A program made the translations under genes and the position numbers. A model generated the notes under the pieces. It was not told where the DNA came from, ran no database searches, and saw only the letters and a list, made by a program, of their open reading frames with translations. Shown here in pieces: positions 9,559 to 18,153 of a stretch of 64,000 nucleotides of DNA (positions are counted from its first letter, which is position 1; each line of letters begins with the position of its first letter). This DNA comes from Shinella sp. CPCC 101442 (GTDB taxonomy: Bacteria; Pseudomonadota; Alphaproteobacteria; Rhizobiales; Rhizobiaceae). Location of the stretch: the NCBI RefSeq assembly GCF_024704725.1, contig NZ_JALIQS010000004.1, positions 186,001 through 250,000 on the forward strand, written 5' to 3'.

Positions 9559-10334
9559 GCCGCAATGGCCTCCGACGGCAGCTTGGCGCCCGTCATGAAG
9601 GCGACGGCGTCGGACATCGAGTAGTCCTTCGGGTTGATGACGGTCAGCCGCCGGCCGAGCCGGTGGATGTGGATACGGTCCGCCACCTCGAAGACATGCG
9701 GCATGTTGTGCGAGATCAGCACGATCGGAATACCGCGCCGGCGCACGTCGAGGATCAGCTCCAGAACACGCCGGCTTTCCTTGACGCCGAGCGCCGCCGT
9801 CGGCTCGTCGAGGATGATGACCTTCGAGCCGAAGGCGGCGGCGCGCGCCACCGCAACACCCTGACGCTGGCCGCCCGAAAGCGTCTCCACCGCCTGGTTG
9901 ATGTTCTGGATCGTCATCAGGCCGAGTTCCGACAGCTTGTCGCGGGCGAACTTTTCCATCGCCGTACGATCGAGCTTGCGGAACACATTGCCCATGACGC
10001 CCGGTTTGCGCAGTTCTCGGCCGAGGAACATATTGTCGGCGATCGACAGCGCAGGCGACAGCGCGAGGTTCTGATACACCGTTTCGATGCCCGCCTTCTG
10101 GGCCTCGATCGGCGAACGGAAGTTGATCGTCTGGCCTTCAAGCCGGATTTCGCCCTCGTCCGGCGTGATGGCGCCGGAGATCGCCTTGATCATCGAGGAT
10201 TTGCCCGCTCCGTTATCGCCGATCACGGCAAGAATTTCGCCGGGATAGAGATCGAAGTCCGCATGGTCGAGGGCGGTGACGCGGCCGTAACGTTTGACGA
10301 GGCCACGGGCGGTGAGAATGGGTTCGAGAGCCAT
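9555..10334 (-). CDS. frcA: Fructose ABC transporter ATP-binding subunit
   Basis: The 259-residue single-domain ATPase energises sugar import. It has Walker A GDNGAGKSS (39-47), the signature LSGGQRQGVAVARA near 147, Walker B VIILDEPTAALG near 165, and the H-loop LISHNMPHV. Most CUT2 sugar importers use a double-domain ATPase of about 500 residues; a single domain is characteristic of FrcA. The start overlaps the frcC stop by one base, and frcK overlaps its end by four, so the three are one transcription unit. An upstream in-frame extension has no ribosome site. Confidence 0.92.
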   Translation of the reverse strand: MALEPILTARGLVKRYGRVTALDHADFDLYPGEILAVIGDNGAGKSSMIKAISGAITPDEGEIRLEGQTINFRSPIEAQKAGIETVYQNLALSPALSIADNMFLGRELRKPGVMGNVFRKLDRTAMEKFARDKLSELGLMTIQNINQAVETLSGGQRQGVAVARAAAFGSKVIILDEPTAALGVKESRRVLELILDVRRRGIPIVLISHNMPHVFEVADRIHIHRLGRRLTVINPKDYSMSDAVAFMTGAKLPSEAIAA

Positions 10335-11425
10335 CAGCCTGCTACCTTTCTGATCCACTGGTCGATTGCGACTGCCGAGATGATGAGGACACCGATCAGG
10401 AGGTAGGTCCATTGCGGGTCCGTGCCGATCAGGCGCAGGCCGAGCGAGAAGACGCCGACGATCAGCGCGCCGAAGATCATGCCGAGGATGGAGCCGCGTC
10501 CGCCGAAGAGCGAGATGCCGCCGATCACCACGGCGGTGATCGATTCGATGTTGGCGAACTGGCCGGCGGTCGGCGAGACCGAGCCGATGCGGCCGATGAG
10601 GGCCCAGCCAGCGAGCGCACAGATCAGGCCGGACAGCGTATAGACCGAAATCAGCATGCGCTTGACATTGACGCCGGCAAGCTCTGCCGCGTCAGGGTCG
10701 TCGCCGACGGCATAGACATGGCGACCCCAGGCGGTCTGGTTCAGCACGTACCAGAGCAGCGCGACCAGCAGCACCATGGCGATCACGCCGAAGGTGAAGA
10801 CCGCGCCGCCGATACGGATGTTGTTGCCGAAGAACTGCAGCAGCGGAGCCTGCGTGGCGAGGTCTTGCGAGCGGATCGTCTCGTTTGCCGAATAGAGGAA
10901 GTTCGAGGCGAGGATGATCTGCCACATGCCGAGCGTGACGATGAAGGGCGGCAGCTTCATGCGGGCAACGAGCAGGCCGTTGATGTAGCCGCAGAGCGCG
11001 CCGCAGGCGAGGCCGCAGAGCACCGAAACCGCCGGCGGCAGGCCGTAGCGGAAGGTGAACTGGCCCATGACCACGGACGACAGCACCATGATGGCGCCGA
11101 CCGACAGGTCGATGCCGGCCGTCAGGATGACCAGCGTCTGCGCCGCGCCGACGATACCGACGATCGCCACCTGCTGGAGGATCAGCGTCATGGTGAAGGC
11201 GGAGAAGAATTTTCCGCCGAGAACGATGCCGAACACGGCAATTGAAAGCACGAGCACGATGAGGGGCACGGCAGAGGGACTGCCATGCAGGAAGTGCTGG
11301 AATTTCTGGATGGCTGTCTTGTCATGCGTATCGAAGGATGCGACCTGCGTTGCGCTGCCGGTCAGCACCTTCTCGAATTCCTGCGAAGGCTGCGAGCCTT
11401 GCGGAACTGTTGTTGTCTCACTCAT
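10334..11425 (-). CDS. frcC: Fructose ABC transporter permease
   Basis: The 363-residue integral membrane subunit has about eight to ten helices after a 55-residue hydrophilic N-terminus. Family landmarks are LVILTAGIDLSVGAIMVL near residue 105, PPFIVTLGMWQI near 170, and the cytoplasmic EAA-like region with ITAVVIGGISLFGGRGS near 300. It pairs with FrcA and the binding protein FrcB. GGAAAAGGATC precedes the ATG at 11425. It is separated from frcB by a 266-base spacer containing a strong hairpin, which would lower its expression relative to the binding protein. Confidence 0.93.
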   Translation of the reverse strand: MSETTTVPQGSQPSQEFEKVLTGSATQVASFDTHDKTAIQKFQHFLHGSPSAVPLIVLVLSIAVFGIVLGGKFFSAFTMTLILQQVAIVGIVGAAQTLVILTAGIDLSVGAIMVLSSVVMGQFTFRYGLPPAVSVLCGLACGALCGYINGLLVARMKLPPFIVTLGMWQIILASNFLYSANETIRSQDLATQAPLLQFFGNNIRIGGAVFTFGVIAMVLLVALLWYVLNQTAWGRHVYAVGDDPDAAELAGVNVKRMLISVYTLSGLICALAGWALIGRIGSVSPTAGQFANIESITAVVIGGISLFGGRGSILGMIFGALIVGVFSLGLRLIGTDPQWTYLLIGVLIISAVAIDQWIRKVAG

Positions 11426-11659
11426 GATCCTTTTCCTCCCCTTCCGATGCCGACCGTCGCGGCAGTGCCGGATAAAATGGGTGCGCGGACGTATCGGCAG
11501 AGACGCTTCACACGCACCTGCCGCCTTCTTCGGGCGGCCTCCCGCGCGCAGCGGCCGTGATAAGGACCGCCGATCGCTGGGGACAAAGGTGCCCACGTCT
11601 TTTCGCGCTTGTCAAAACAAGGGTGCGTCTATCGCCACCCGATCCGTCCGTAGCGGATT

Positions 11660-11684
11660 GCCGGCCCGGTCAAACCGGGCCGGC
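11660..11684 (-). terminator. frcB-frcC intercistronic hairpin (mRNA-stabilising or partial terminator)
   Basis: A perfect 11-bp stem GCCGGCCCGGT/ACCGGGCCGGC with a 3-base loop lies 8 bases past the frcB stop. No T-run follows on the minus strand, so it is more likely to stabilise the frcB 3' end or attenuate read-through than to terminate fully. Such hairpins are common after binding-protein genes of ABC importers. Confidence 0.65.
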
Positions 11685-11691
11685 GGGGGCA

Positions 11692-12717
11692 TCAGCCCCA
11701 GCACTTGTCCTTGCCGGCCTTGGTGTCGATGGACTCGACGCCTGCCGCCGGCTTGTCGGTGACGAGCGTGACGCCCGTATCGAAGAAGTCCTTGCCTTCG
11801 GTCGCCTTCGGCTTTTCACCGGTGTCGGCGAACTTCTTGATGGCCTCGACGCCGAGCGCCGCCATCATCAGCGGGTACTGCTGCGAGGTGGCGCCGATAA
11901 CGCCATCGGCAACGTTCTGCACGCCCGGGCAACCGCCGTCGACGGAAACGATCAGCACGTCCTTTTCCTTGCCGACGGCCTTCAGCGCTTCATAGGCGCC
12001 TGCAGCGGCCGGCTCGTTGATGGTGTGCACGACGTTGATGGACGGATCCTTCTGGAGAAGGTTTTCCATGGCGGTGCGGCCGCCTTCCTCGTTCCCGTTG
12101 GTCACGTCGTGGCCGACGATACGGGCATCGTCCTCGTCGCCGATCTTGGAGATGTCCTTAACGTCGATGCCAAAACCCTTCATGAAGCCCTGGTTGCGCA
12201 GCACGTCGACCGACGGCTGCGACGGGGTGAGGTTCAGGAAGGCGATCTTGGCGTCCTTGGCGGCGTCGCCGAGGGTTGCGGCGGCCCACTTGCCGATCAG
12301 TTCGCCGGCGAGCAGGTTGTCGGTGGCAAAGGTCATGTCGGCGCTGTCGAGCGGCTCGAGCGGCGTGTCGAGGGCGATGACGACGAGGCCGGCGTCACGC
12401 GCCTTCTGCACGGAGGGAACGATGCCCTTGGTGTCGGAAGCGGCAATCAGGATGCCCTTCGCGCCATCGGCAATGCAGGTTTCGATGGCGGCGACCTGGC
12501 TTTCCGAATCGCCATCGACCTTGCCGGCATAGGCCTTCAGCGTGACACCAAGTTCCTTGGCCTTGGCTTCGGCGCCTTCCTTCATCTTGACGAAGAAGGG
12601 GTTTGTATCGGTCTTGGTGATCAGGCAGGCGGTGACATCGGCGGCGGCTGCCGGCGAGGAAAAGGCAACGCCGAGCGCGAGCGCGCCGAGAGCGGCGGAA
12701 ATGATCGATTTCTTCAT
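11692..12717 (-). CDS. frcB: Fructose ABC transporter periplasmic binding protein
   Basis: The 341-residue protein begins with a signal peptide of about 25 residues (ending SPAAAA), then the LacI-like periplasmic fold: [60 protein letters not shown] and VDGGCPGV. The whole chain reads very close to the S. meliloti FrcB that I recall, including the C-terminal KCWG, so the fructose (ribose, mannose) ligand call is well founded. GGGAGG precedes the ATG. It is first in the frcBCAK unit and divergent from frcR, with a candidate operator between them. Confidence 0.95.
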   Translation of the reverse strand: MKKSIISAALGALALGVAFSSPAAAADVTACLITKTDTNPFFVKMKEGAEAKAKELGVTLKAYAGKVDGDSESQVAAIETCIADGAKGILIAASDTKGIVPSVQKARDAGLVVIALDTPLEPLDSADMTFATDNLLAGELIGKWAAATLGDAAKDAKIAFLNLTPSQPSVDVLRNQGFMKGFGIDVKDISKIGDEDDARIVGHDVTNGNEEGGRTAMENLLQKDPSINVVHTINEPAAAGAYEALKAVGKEKDVLIVSVDGGCPGVQNVADGVIGATSQQYPLMMAALGVEAIKKFADTGEKPKATEGKDFFDTGVTLVTDKPAAGVESIDTKAGKDKCWG

Positions 12718-12818
12718 CTGTATCCTCCCAAGGACAAAACGGGATGCGCCCGGTTCGGGGCCATCCGGTCGCATGGGCCGGGGGCTCCTCCGCCGGTCCA
12801 TCCATGCTTCCGAGCCTG

Positions 12819-12847
12819 AGAAAAACACCAAAAGAAATGCCTGTCAA
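12819..12847 (-). promoter_or_regulatory. Candidate frcB promoter
   Basis: On the minus strand a perfect TTGACA (12847-12842) is followed after 17 bases by TTTTCT (12824-12819), about 100 bases upstream of frcB. The -35 is strong and the -10 poor, which suits an activated or catabolite-dependent promoter. Confidence 0.45.
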
Positions 12848-12849
12848 TA

Positions 12850-12870
12850 AATAAATCGAATTGAATTATT
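12850..12870. promoter_or_regulatory. Candidate FrcR operator
   Basis: An AT-rich inverted repeat, AATAAATCGA and TTGAATTATT around a single central A, matches at 8 of 10 arm positions. It lies directly next to the frcB -35 in the frcB-frcR intergenic region. ROK repressors such as Mlc and NagC bind AT-rich palindromes of about this size. Assignment to FrcR is by position. Confidence 0.5.
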
Positions 12871-13004
12871 AATCCGATGTGGCATGCTGGCGGAAAGAAC
12901 GGGTGTAAGCCCCGGCTGCATCGTTTCCGATGGAAGAGCGGAACGGCAACCGATAAGACGACCGGAAAGGGCGCTTCGCGCCGCGGCCGGTACGGGAGGA
13001 GACG

Positions 13005-14234
13005 ATGAGCAAACATGCTGCGACGGCGCCTGCCGCGTCGGCCGAAATCCTCGATCCCAGCGGGGGCGCCAACCAGGTGCGCGTGCGCGCCTATAACGAG
13101 CGCCTCGTCATGTCGCTGGTGCGCCGGCACGGCAGCCTGTCGAAGGCCGATATCGCCCGGCGTAGCGGCCTTTCGGCCCAGACCGTCACCGTCATCATGC
13201 GCGCGCTGGAGGCCGAGGGTCTGTTGATGCGCGGCGAGCCGATGCGCGGCAAGGTCGGCCAGCCCTCGGTACCGATGCGGCTCAATCCGGATGCCGTCTA
13301 TTCGATCGGCCTGAAGATCGGCCGGCGCAGTGCCGATATCGTGCTGATGGATTTTGTCGGCGGCATCCGTCAGCAGGTGCGACTGACATTCCCCTATCCC
13401 ATGCCCGGCTCGCTGCTGGCCTTCGTGGAGGAGGGGCTGGCGGAACTGGAAGCCTCGATCACGCCGGAAGAGCGCACCCGCATTGCCGGCTTCGGCGTTG
13501 CGGCACCCTTCGAGCTGTGGAGCTGGGCGGGTGAGGTGGGGGCCCCGCAGGCCGATATGGATCAGTGGCGGGGCGTCGATCTCGAGGCGGAGATCGCCCG
13601 GCGCGTGCCCTATCCGGTAACGCTGCAGAACGACGCCACCAGTGCCTGCGCCGCCGAGCTGGTCTTCGGCCTCGGCCCGCAATATCCCGATTTCCTCTAC
13701 CTCTTCATCGGCTCCTTCATCGGCGGCGGCGTGGTGCTGAACTCCGCGCTGTTTACCGGCCGCACGGGCACCGCCGGCGCCATCGGCCCGCTCCCCGTGC
13801 AGGGCCGCAACGGCGAGACGGTACAGCTCCTGAAGATCGCCTCGATCTATCGGCTGGAAAACCTGCTGCGCGAACACGGTATCGATCCCAAACCCGTCTG
13901 GTATTCGCCCGACGACTGGGTGGATTTTGGCGCGCCGCTGCAGATCTGGATCGACGACATGGCGGCGGCGCTCGCGCAGGCGGTCGTCGCTTCGGCCTCG
14001 GTCATCGACTTCTCCGCCGTCGTCATCGATGGCGGTTTTCCCGCCTGGGTGCGCGAGCGCGTGGTTTTGGCCACGCAGGCCGCCGTCGCCCGGCTCGACC
14101 TTCAGGGCGTCACCATGCCCGAGATCGTCGAGGGCGCGGTCGGCAGCCGGGCGCGATCGATCGGCGGGGCGAGCCTGCCGCTGTTCTCCCGCTATCTTCC
14201 CGACCACAATGTCCTCTTCAAGGAGCTTGCCTGA
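13005..14234 (+). CDS. frcR: ROK-family transcriptional regulator of the fructose operon
   Basis: The 409-residue protein has an N-terminal MarR-like winged helix (about 25-85) with LSKADIARRSGLSAQTVTVIMRALE. A ROK sugar-kinase-like body follows, with IGLKIGRRSADIVLMD near 100, FGVAAPFELW near 165, and FIGSFIGGGVVLNS near 240. It should repress the divergent frc genes and release DNA on binding sugar or sugar phosphate. GGGAGGAG lies 5 bases before the ATG. The canonical ROK zinc-binding cysteine cluster is not evident. The next gene begins on the base after its stop codon. The symbol rests on position opposite frcB, as in S. meliloti. Confidence 0.85.
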   Translation: MSKHAATAPAASAEILDPSGGANQVRVRAYNERLVMSLVRRHGSLSKADIARRSGLSAQTVTVIMRALEAEGLLMRGEPMRGKVGQPSVPMRLNPDAVYSIGLKIGRRSADIVLMDFVGGIRQQVRLTFPYPMPGSLLAFVEEGLAELEASITPEERTRIAGFGVAAPFELWSWAGEVGAPQADMDQWRGVDLEAEIARRVPYPVTLQNDATSACAAELVFGLGPQYPDFLYLFIGSFIGGGVVLNSALFTGRTGTAGAIGPLPVQGRNGETVQLLKIASIYRLENLLREHGIDPKPVWYSPDDWVDFGAPLQIWIDDMAAALAQAVVASASVIDFSAVVIDGGFPAWVRERVVLATQAAVARLDLQGVTMPEIVEGAVGSRARSIGGASLPLFSRYLPDHNVLFKELA

Positions 14235-14663
14235 ATGTTGAAAGGTATCGACCCCATCCTGAGCCCCGAGCTGCTCGCCACGCTGCGCGCCATGGGCCAC
14301 GGCGACGAGATCGCCATCGTCGACGGCAACTATCCCGGCGTCGAACATGCCCGCCGCCTCATCCGTCTCGACGGCGTGGCGCTCGTCCCCGCCATCGATG
14401 CCGTGCTCTCGATCATGCCCATCGACGATTTTGTCGAGGAGGCGATCTTCCGCTCGACCTATCGCCAGGAGCGCGACACGCTGGAGCCGGTCCACCACGA
14501 GATCGTCGCCTGCTGCGCCCGCCACGAGCCGGACCGTGCCGTCGTCCCCCTCGTCGGCGCCGATTTCTACAACCGCGTGCGCGCCGCCCATACGCTGGTG
14601 CAGACCAGCGAGCCACGGCTCTATGCGAATGTGATTTTGCGCAAGGGCGTCATCTATCCCTGA
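14235..14663 (+). CDS. RbsD/FucU family sugar mutarotase
   Basis: The 142-residue protein matches the FucU/RbsD family: MLKGIDPILSPELLATLRAMGHGDEI at the start with the catalytic His of GHGDE, VDGNYPG, LDGVALVPAIDAVLSIMP, and a C-terminal ANVILRKGVIYP. Family members interconvert anomers of fucose or ribose. Beside frcR it probably speeds anomer exchange of fructose or a related sugar before phosphorylation. Its ATG directly follows the frcR stop (TGAATG), so the two are translationally coupled. Confidence 0.9.
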   Translation: MLKGIDPILSPELLATLRAMGHGDEIAIVDGNYPGVEHARRLIRLDGVALVPAIDAVLSIMPIDDFVEEAIFRSTYRQERDTLEPVHHEIVACCARHEPDRAVVPLVGADFYNRVRAAHTLVQTSEPRLYANVILRKGVIYP

Positions 14664-14718
14664 TCCTGTTTCGTCGGGAACAGCGTGGGGCGGAACGACA
14701 TGGGAAAGTCTGGTCACC

Positions 14719-14737
14719 GGATGAGAGAGGCTCATCC
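14719..14737 (+). promoter_or_regulatory. Leader hairpin of small secreted protein gene, copy 1
   Basis: GGATGAG and CTCATCC form a 7-bp stem with loop AGAGG, 24 bases before the ATG at 14762. The same hairpin, flanked by matching sequence on both sides (GGGAAAGTCTG upstream and GAGATCAGGAGA downstream), precedes the paralogous gene at 24928. This suggests a shared post-transcriptional control element. Confidence 0.55.
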
Positions 14738-14761
14738 CCAACAAGAGATCAGGAGAGACCC

Positions 14762-14938
14762 ATGCGCAAGATCATCGTTTCCGCCACTGTCGCCCTCGTC
14801 GCCGTCGTCTCCTTTGCGGCGCCTTCCCAGGCCGGCTACTACAGCTACGACTACCAGCCCTATTGCTTCATCAAGAAGATCAAGTCCTACGACTACTACG
14901 GCAACATCGTTATCAAGCGCATCAAGGTCTGCCGCTGA
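14762..14938 (+). CDS. Small secreted protein, copy 1 (58 aa)
   Basis: The protein has a 24-residue signal peptide ending in PSQA. A mature peptide of 34 residues follows, rich in Tyr and Lys, with two cysteines (PYCFIKK and the C-terminal KVCR) that could form one disulfide. It is basic. I do not recognise a family. An almost identical protein is encoded at 24752-24928, with differences mainly conservative (Ile/Val, Arg/Lys). AGGAGAG precedes the ATG. The gene is monocistronic with a clear terminator. A periplasmic or extracellular role is all that can be inferred. Confidence 0.8.
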   Translation: MRKIIVSATVALVAVVSFAAPSQAGYYSYDYQPYCFIKKIKSYDYYGNIVIKRIKVCR

Positions 14939-14969
14939 GATCCCTCTTTCTGAGATCCTCCCCATCTCG

Positions 14970-14998
14970 CCCGGCTCGAAAGAGCCGGGTTCTTTCTG
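14970..14998 (+). terminator. Terminator of small secreted protein copy 1
   Basis: A perfect 8-bp stem CCCGGCTC/GAGCCGGG with a GAAA loop is followed by TTCTTTCTGTCT. It begins 31 bases after the stop codon. Confidence 0.85.
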
Positions 14999-15062
14999 TC
15001 TGGGCACTTGAACCGCGCAAAAGGGCATGGTTGTGTCGCGCGATATCGAAAGGGAGTATCGC

Positions 15063-15788
15063 ATGCGGGTTCTGGTGGTGGAAAACGACAGGGTGACGCT
15101 GCTCGGGCAGATCGGCGTCGCGCTTGAGGAAGCAGGCGCAGAGCTCGATATTTGCCGCCCCCATGCCGGTGATGCCATCCCCGTTGACGAGATCGGCCAT
15201 GATGCCATCGTGGTCATGGGCGGCCCGCAGAATGCCCGTGACGATGAAAATCACGCCTATCTGCCTGAACTCGCCGCCCTGATGCGCCGCTTCGGCGATG
15301 CCGACAAGTCGGTGCTTGGGGTCTGTCTCGGCAGCCAGCTTCTGGCCCGGGCCTATGGTGCGGAAAATCTCATCGGCACCCATCCGGAGTTCGGCTGGTG
15401 CATGGTGGCGCTGACGAAGGAGGGGGCGGTCGATCCGGTTCTTTCGGCTGCGTCCGGCACCTTTCCGATCTTCGAATGGCATAGCGATTCGTTCACGCTG
15501 CCCGAGGGCGCCGTGCGGCTTGCCGGCAACGCCAGCGCAGAAAACCAGGCCTTTCGCCTCGGCCGCGCCATCTACGGCACCCAGTTCCATTTCGAGGCGA
15601 GCCGTCCGGTGGTCGAGGAATGGGTCGGGACCTTCCCGGACCTGATCCGAGGCATGGCCCCCGAGTGGCATGCGCGGCGCGCAGAATTTGCCGAGGAGCA
15701 TGGCCCGAGCGCCGATGCCACCGGTCTGGCGCTTGCCCGCGCCTGGGTCGCGACGATCGGTGCGGCTGAAGCGCGCCGCGTCGCCTAG
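15063..15788 (+). CDS. Class I glutamine amidotransferase (GATase1) domain protein
   Basis: The 241-residue stand-alone GATase resembles the GuaA-like amidotransferases used in stress or polyamine-type metabolism. The nucleophile elbow is LGVCLGSQLLARAYG (Cys near 88), and the catalytic His-Glu pair is in TQFHFEAS near 177-179. The oxyanion region is VMGGPQNARDDE near 52. Such proteins liberate ammonia from glutamine for a partner synthetase or act as gamma-glutamyl hydrolases; no partner is adjacent. AAGGGAG lies upstream of the ATG at 15063. It is convergent with the MocR gene, overlapping by 4 bases. Confidence 0.85.
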   Translation: MRVLVVENDRVTLLGQIGVALEEAGAELDICRPHAGDAIPVDEIGHDAIVVMGGPQNARDDENHAYLPELAALMRRFGDADKSVLGVCLGSQLLARAYGAENLIGTHPEFGWCMVALTKEGAVDPVLSAASGTFPIFEWHSDSFTLPEGAVRLAGNASAENQAFRLGRAIYGTQFHFEASRPVVEEWVGTFPDLIRGMAPEWHARRAEFAEEHGPSADATGLALARAWVATIGAAEARRVA

Positions 15789-17233
15789 CGGCCGGCGATA
15801 TCGGCGGCGAAGCGTTTTGCGGCGGCTTCCAGAATCTCGGGCGCAAAGCCGGAGAAGCCGATCACCAGGCCCTGCCGCGGCGCGTGGGTGACGGCCATGG
15901 CCGAGAGCGCCCGGACCCCCAGCCCCGCCTTGCGGGCGATCTCCACCGCCTCAATATCGGGAAGCGACGCGGGCAGCGCTGCGACGAGGTGCAGGCCCTG
16001 ATCCGGTATCGCGACGGACAGGTTTCTTGCCGTTGCAAGCCCGGCCACCAGCGCATCGCGGGCCGCTTGCGCCCGCCGTCGGGCGCGGCGAAGATGCGCG
16101 GCGAAATGGCCTTCGCGAATGAGATCCGTCAGGGCGGCTTCCGCCAGCGTCGGCGGGCTGCGGTCGGTGCGGATGCGCAGTGCGATGACCGTGTCGAGCA
16201 ACGCGTCGGGGATCACGGCATAGCCGAGCCGCAGGCCGGGAAACAGCACCTTGGAGAAGGTGCCGAGATAGATCACGCGTCCGCTGTCATCCATGCCCTG
16301 CATGGCGGCGAGCGGCGGGCCGGCGAAGCGGAACTCGCTGTCATAATCGTCCTCCAGGACCCAGCCGCCGGTCTCCCGCGCCCAGTCGATGAGGGCAAGG
16401 CGGCGGCGCATGCTCATGGCGACGCCGAGCGGGAACTGGTGTGAGGGCGTGACATAGACCGCCTTCGCGCCCGGTGCCGCGCGCCCGATATCCGCTCCCT
16501 CTTCATCGACAGGTAGCCCCGACAGGGCAAGACCGGCGCCGGCAAAGGCGGCACGGGCGCTTGGATAACAGGGATCCTCGATCATCACCCGGTCGCCCGC
16601 GGCGAGTGCTGCGCGGATGACGAGGTCGATGCCCTGCTGCGTGCCCGTGGTGATGACGATCGATCGCGCCTCGCAGCGCACGCCGCGGGCCTGCCGCAGA
16701 TAGGCGGCGACGGCCTGGCGCAACGCATCGCCGCCGCGCGGATCGCCGTAGTAGAAATGCTCCGGGCCGGGGCGGGCGAGATGGCGCGACAGCAGCGTGC
16801 GGAACAGGTCGAGCGTGCGGCTATCCGCCATCGCCACACCGAGCGTGCCCGGCAGCGGCATTTGGGGCGCATTGCATTCCGAAGACACGGATATGGCCGT
16901 CTTTACCGTCGGCACCCGTCCGGCAACGAACGTGCCCGCACCGGTGCGCGCCACGGCATAGCCCTCGGCGATCAGCATTTCGAAGGCGGCGACCACGCTG
17001 CCGCGCGACGTCTTCAACCGATGGGCAAGGTCGCGCGAGGGCGGCAGCTTGGCTCCGGGCGGAATGTCACCCGCCTCGATCAGCCGGCGCAGTTCGCGGT
17101 AGAGCGCCGGCGTGCGTTTTCCCGCTGCTGGCAGGACGGGGATGAGCGAGGACCAATCCGGCAAATTGGTTTGAATTTTTTCGTCTGAATTGGTGCTTTT
17201 TCGATCCAATCGCATAGCGCACCATGGCGGCAT
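15785..17233 (-). CDS. MocR/PdxR-type GntR regulator with aminotransferase domain
   Basis: The protein of about 480 residues fuses an N-terminal GntR winged helix (PALYRELRRLIEAGDIPPG to TGAGTFVAGR, about 38-100) to a fold-type I aminotransferase domain. The PLP-binding lysine is in YLGTFSKVLFPGLRLGY near 315, with TTGTQQGIDLV and EDDYDSEFRF also present. MocR proteins sense PLP or amino compounds and usually regulate a divergent neighbour, here a PNPOx-like flavoprotein. The start is uncertain. ATGs at 17233 and 17215 leave almost no room for promoters, whereas a TTG at 17164 (giving a PDWSSLIP N-terminus typical of the family) would leave about 90 bases with operator-like repeats. Confidence 0.85.
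   Translation of the reverse strand: MPPWCAMRLDRKSTNSDEKIQTNLPDWSSLIPVLPAAGKRTPALYRELRRLIEAGDIPPGAKLPPSRDLAHRLKTSRGSVVAAFEMLIAEGYAVARTGAGTFVAGRVPTVKTAISVSSECNAPQMPLPGTLGVAMADSRTLDLFRTLLSRHLARPGPEHFYYGDPRGGDALRQAVAAYLRQARGVRCEARSIVITTGTQQGIDLVIRAALAAGDRVMIEDPCYPSARAAFAGAGLALSGLPVDEEGADIGRAAPGAKAVYVTPSHQFPLGVAMSMRRRLALIDWARETGGWVLEDDYDSEFRFAGPPLAAMQGMDDSGRVIYLGTFSKVLFPGLRLGYAVIPDALLDTVIALRIRTDRSPPTLAEAALTDLIREGHFAAHLRRARRRAQAARDALVAGLATARNLSVAIPDQGLHLVAALPASLPDIEAVEIARKAGLGVRALSAMAVTHAPRQGLVIGFSGFAPEILEAAAKRFAADIAGR
17152..17210. promoter_or_regulatory. ATTGG/CCAAT repeat cluster in the MocR control region
   Basis: AATTGGT occurs twice (17164-17170 and 17188-17194, 24 bases apart), with ACCAAT at 17152 and CCAAT at 17206 in inverted orientation. 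Direct plus inverted repeats are the usual MocR operator layout. The cluster lies at the start of the MocR gene and upstream of the divergent flavoprotein gene. Confidence 0.5.
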
Positions 17234-17256
17234 AGTGTTTGAAAGGCAAGACCCGC

Positions 17257-17979
17257 ATGACCGCCGAGACCGAAACCGCCACCTATCCTGTCACCCCGCG
17301 CAACCGCGTCAAGCGCCTGCACGAACGCGGCAGCTACGACCGCGCCGCCGTGCATGCCATTCTCGATGCGGCCATGCTCTGTCACGTCGCCTATGTCATC
17401 GACGGCCAGCCCTATACGACGCCGACGCTGTTCTGGCGCAAGGGCGATACGCTCTACTGGCACGGTTCGTCGGCGAGCCGCATGCTGCGCCACCTCAAGG
17501 CCGACACGCCCGCCTGTCTCACGGTTGCCCATCTCGACGGGCTGATACTGGCGCGCTCGGGCTTCAACCATTCGGCCAACTACCGCTCCGCCATGTGTTT
17601 CGGCACCGCACGCCTCGTCGAGGATCCGGAGGAGAAGATCGAGGCGATGCGCGACGTCGTCGACCGTTTCTATCCCGAGCGCAGCGCGCTTTTGCGTCCC
17701 ATCACCACCCAGGAGGCCAAGGCCACGACTGTCATCGCCATGCCGATCGACGAGGCGGCTGCCAAGGTGCGGGCCAAGGGCGTCGGCGACGACGAGGAGG
17801 ATTTCGCGCTCCCCATCTGGGCCGGCGTCATCCCCGTGAAGACCGTGATCGGCGAGGCCGAAACCTGTCACCGGCTTGTAGCAGGCGTCGACAAGCCCGA
17901 GACGCTGTCGATCTTCCCCGAGGGCGGGCGACTGGATGACGCACTCAGGACGGGGCAGCGGATCTACGAGGACGGCTGA
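17257..17979 (+). CDS. Pyridoxamine 5'-phosphate oxidase-family flavoprotein
   Basis: The 240-residue protein has the FMN-binding split-barrel organisation: an N-terminal helix with RNRVKRLHERGSYDR, strands MLCHVAYVIDGQPYTTPTLF, the phosphate-contacting YWHGSSASRMLRHL, and ARSGFNHSANYRSAMCFG. It belongs to the YhhW/FMN-flavin nucleotide-binding subgroup rather than to PdxH proper. Its divergent pairing with a MocR-type PLP-sensing regulator suggests a role in B6 or amine metabolism. The ATG at 17257 is preceded by AAAGGCAAG. The true substrate is unknown. Confidence 0.8.
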   Translation: MTAETETATYPVTPRNRVKRLHERGSYDRAAVHAILDAAMLCHVAYVIDGQPYTTPTLFWRKGDTLYWHGSSASRMLRHLKADTPACLTVAHLDGLILARSGFNHSANYRSAMCFGTARLVEDPEEKIEAMRDVVDRFYPERSALLRPITTQEAKATTVIAMPIDEAAAKVRAKGVGDDEEDFALPIWAGVIPVKTVIGEAETCHRLVAGVDKPETLSIFPEGGRLDDALRTGQRIYEDG

Positions 17980-18153
17980 ACGCAACATTGCGTTCTCCCT
18001 GCGGAAGCTGGCGTGAAACCGCGTCCATGGTTCTATCTCTCGTCCACCATCCCGGGCTCGATGCCGGGGCGGGCCGAATGGCGCACGACGATTGACATGA
18101 GGCGGCATAAGCCTTTCCGTCGCAGGTAGCGTACGGGAGAGCGAGGCAGGGCC

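Noticed and set aside
12714-14744. 676-codon minus-strand frame opposite frcR and the mutarotase gene
   Set aside because: It covers the frcB-frcR control region and both plus-strand genes, and shows no family features.
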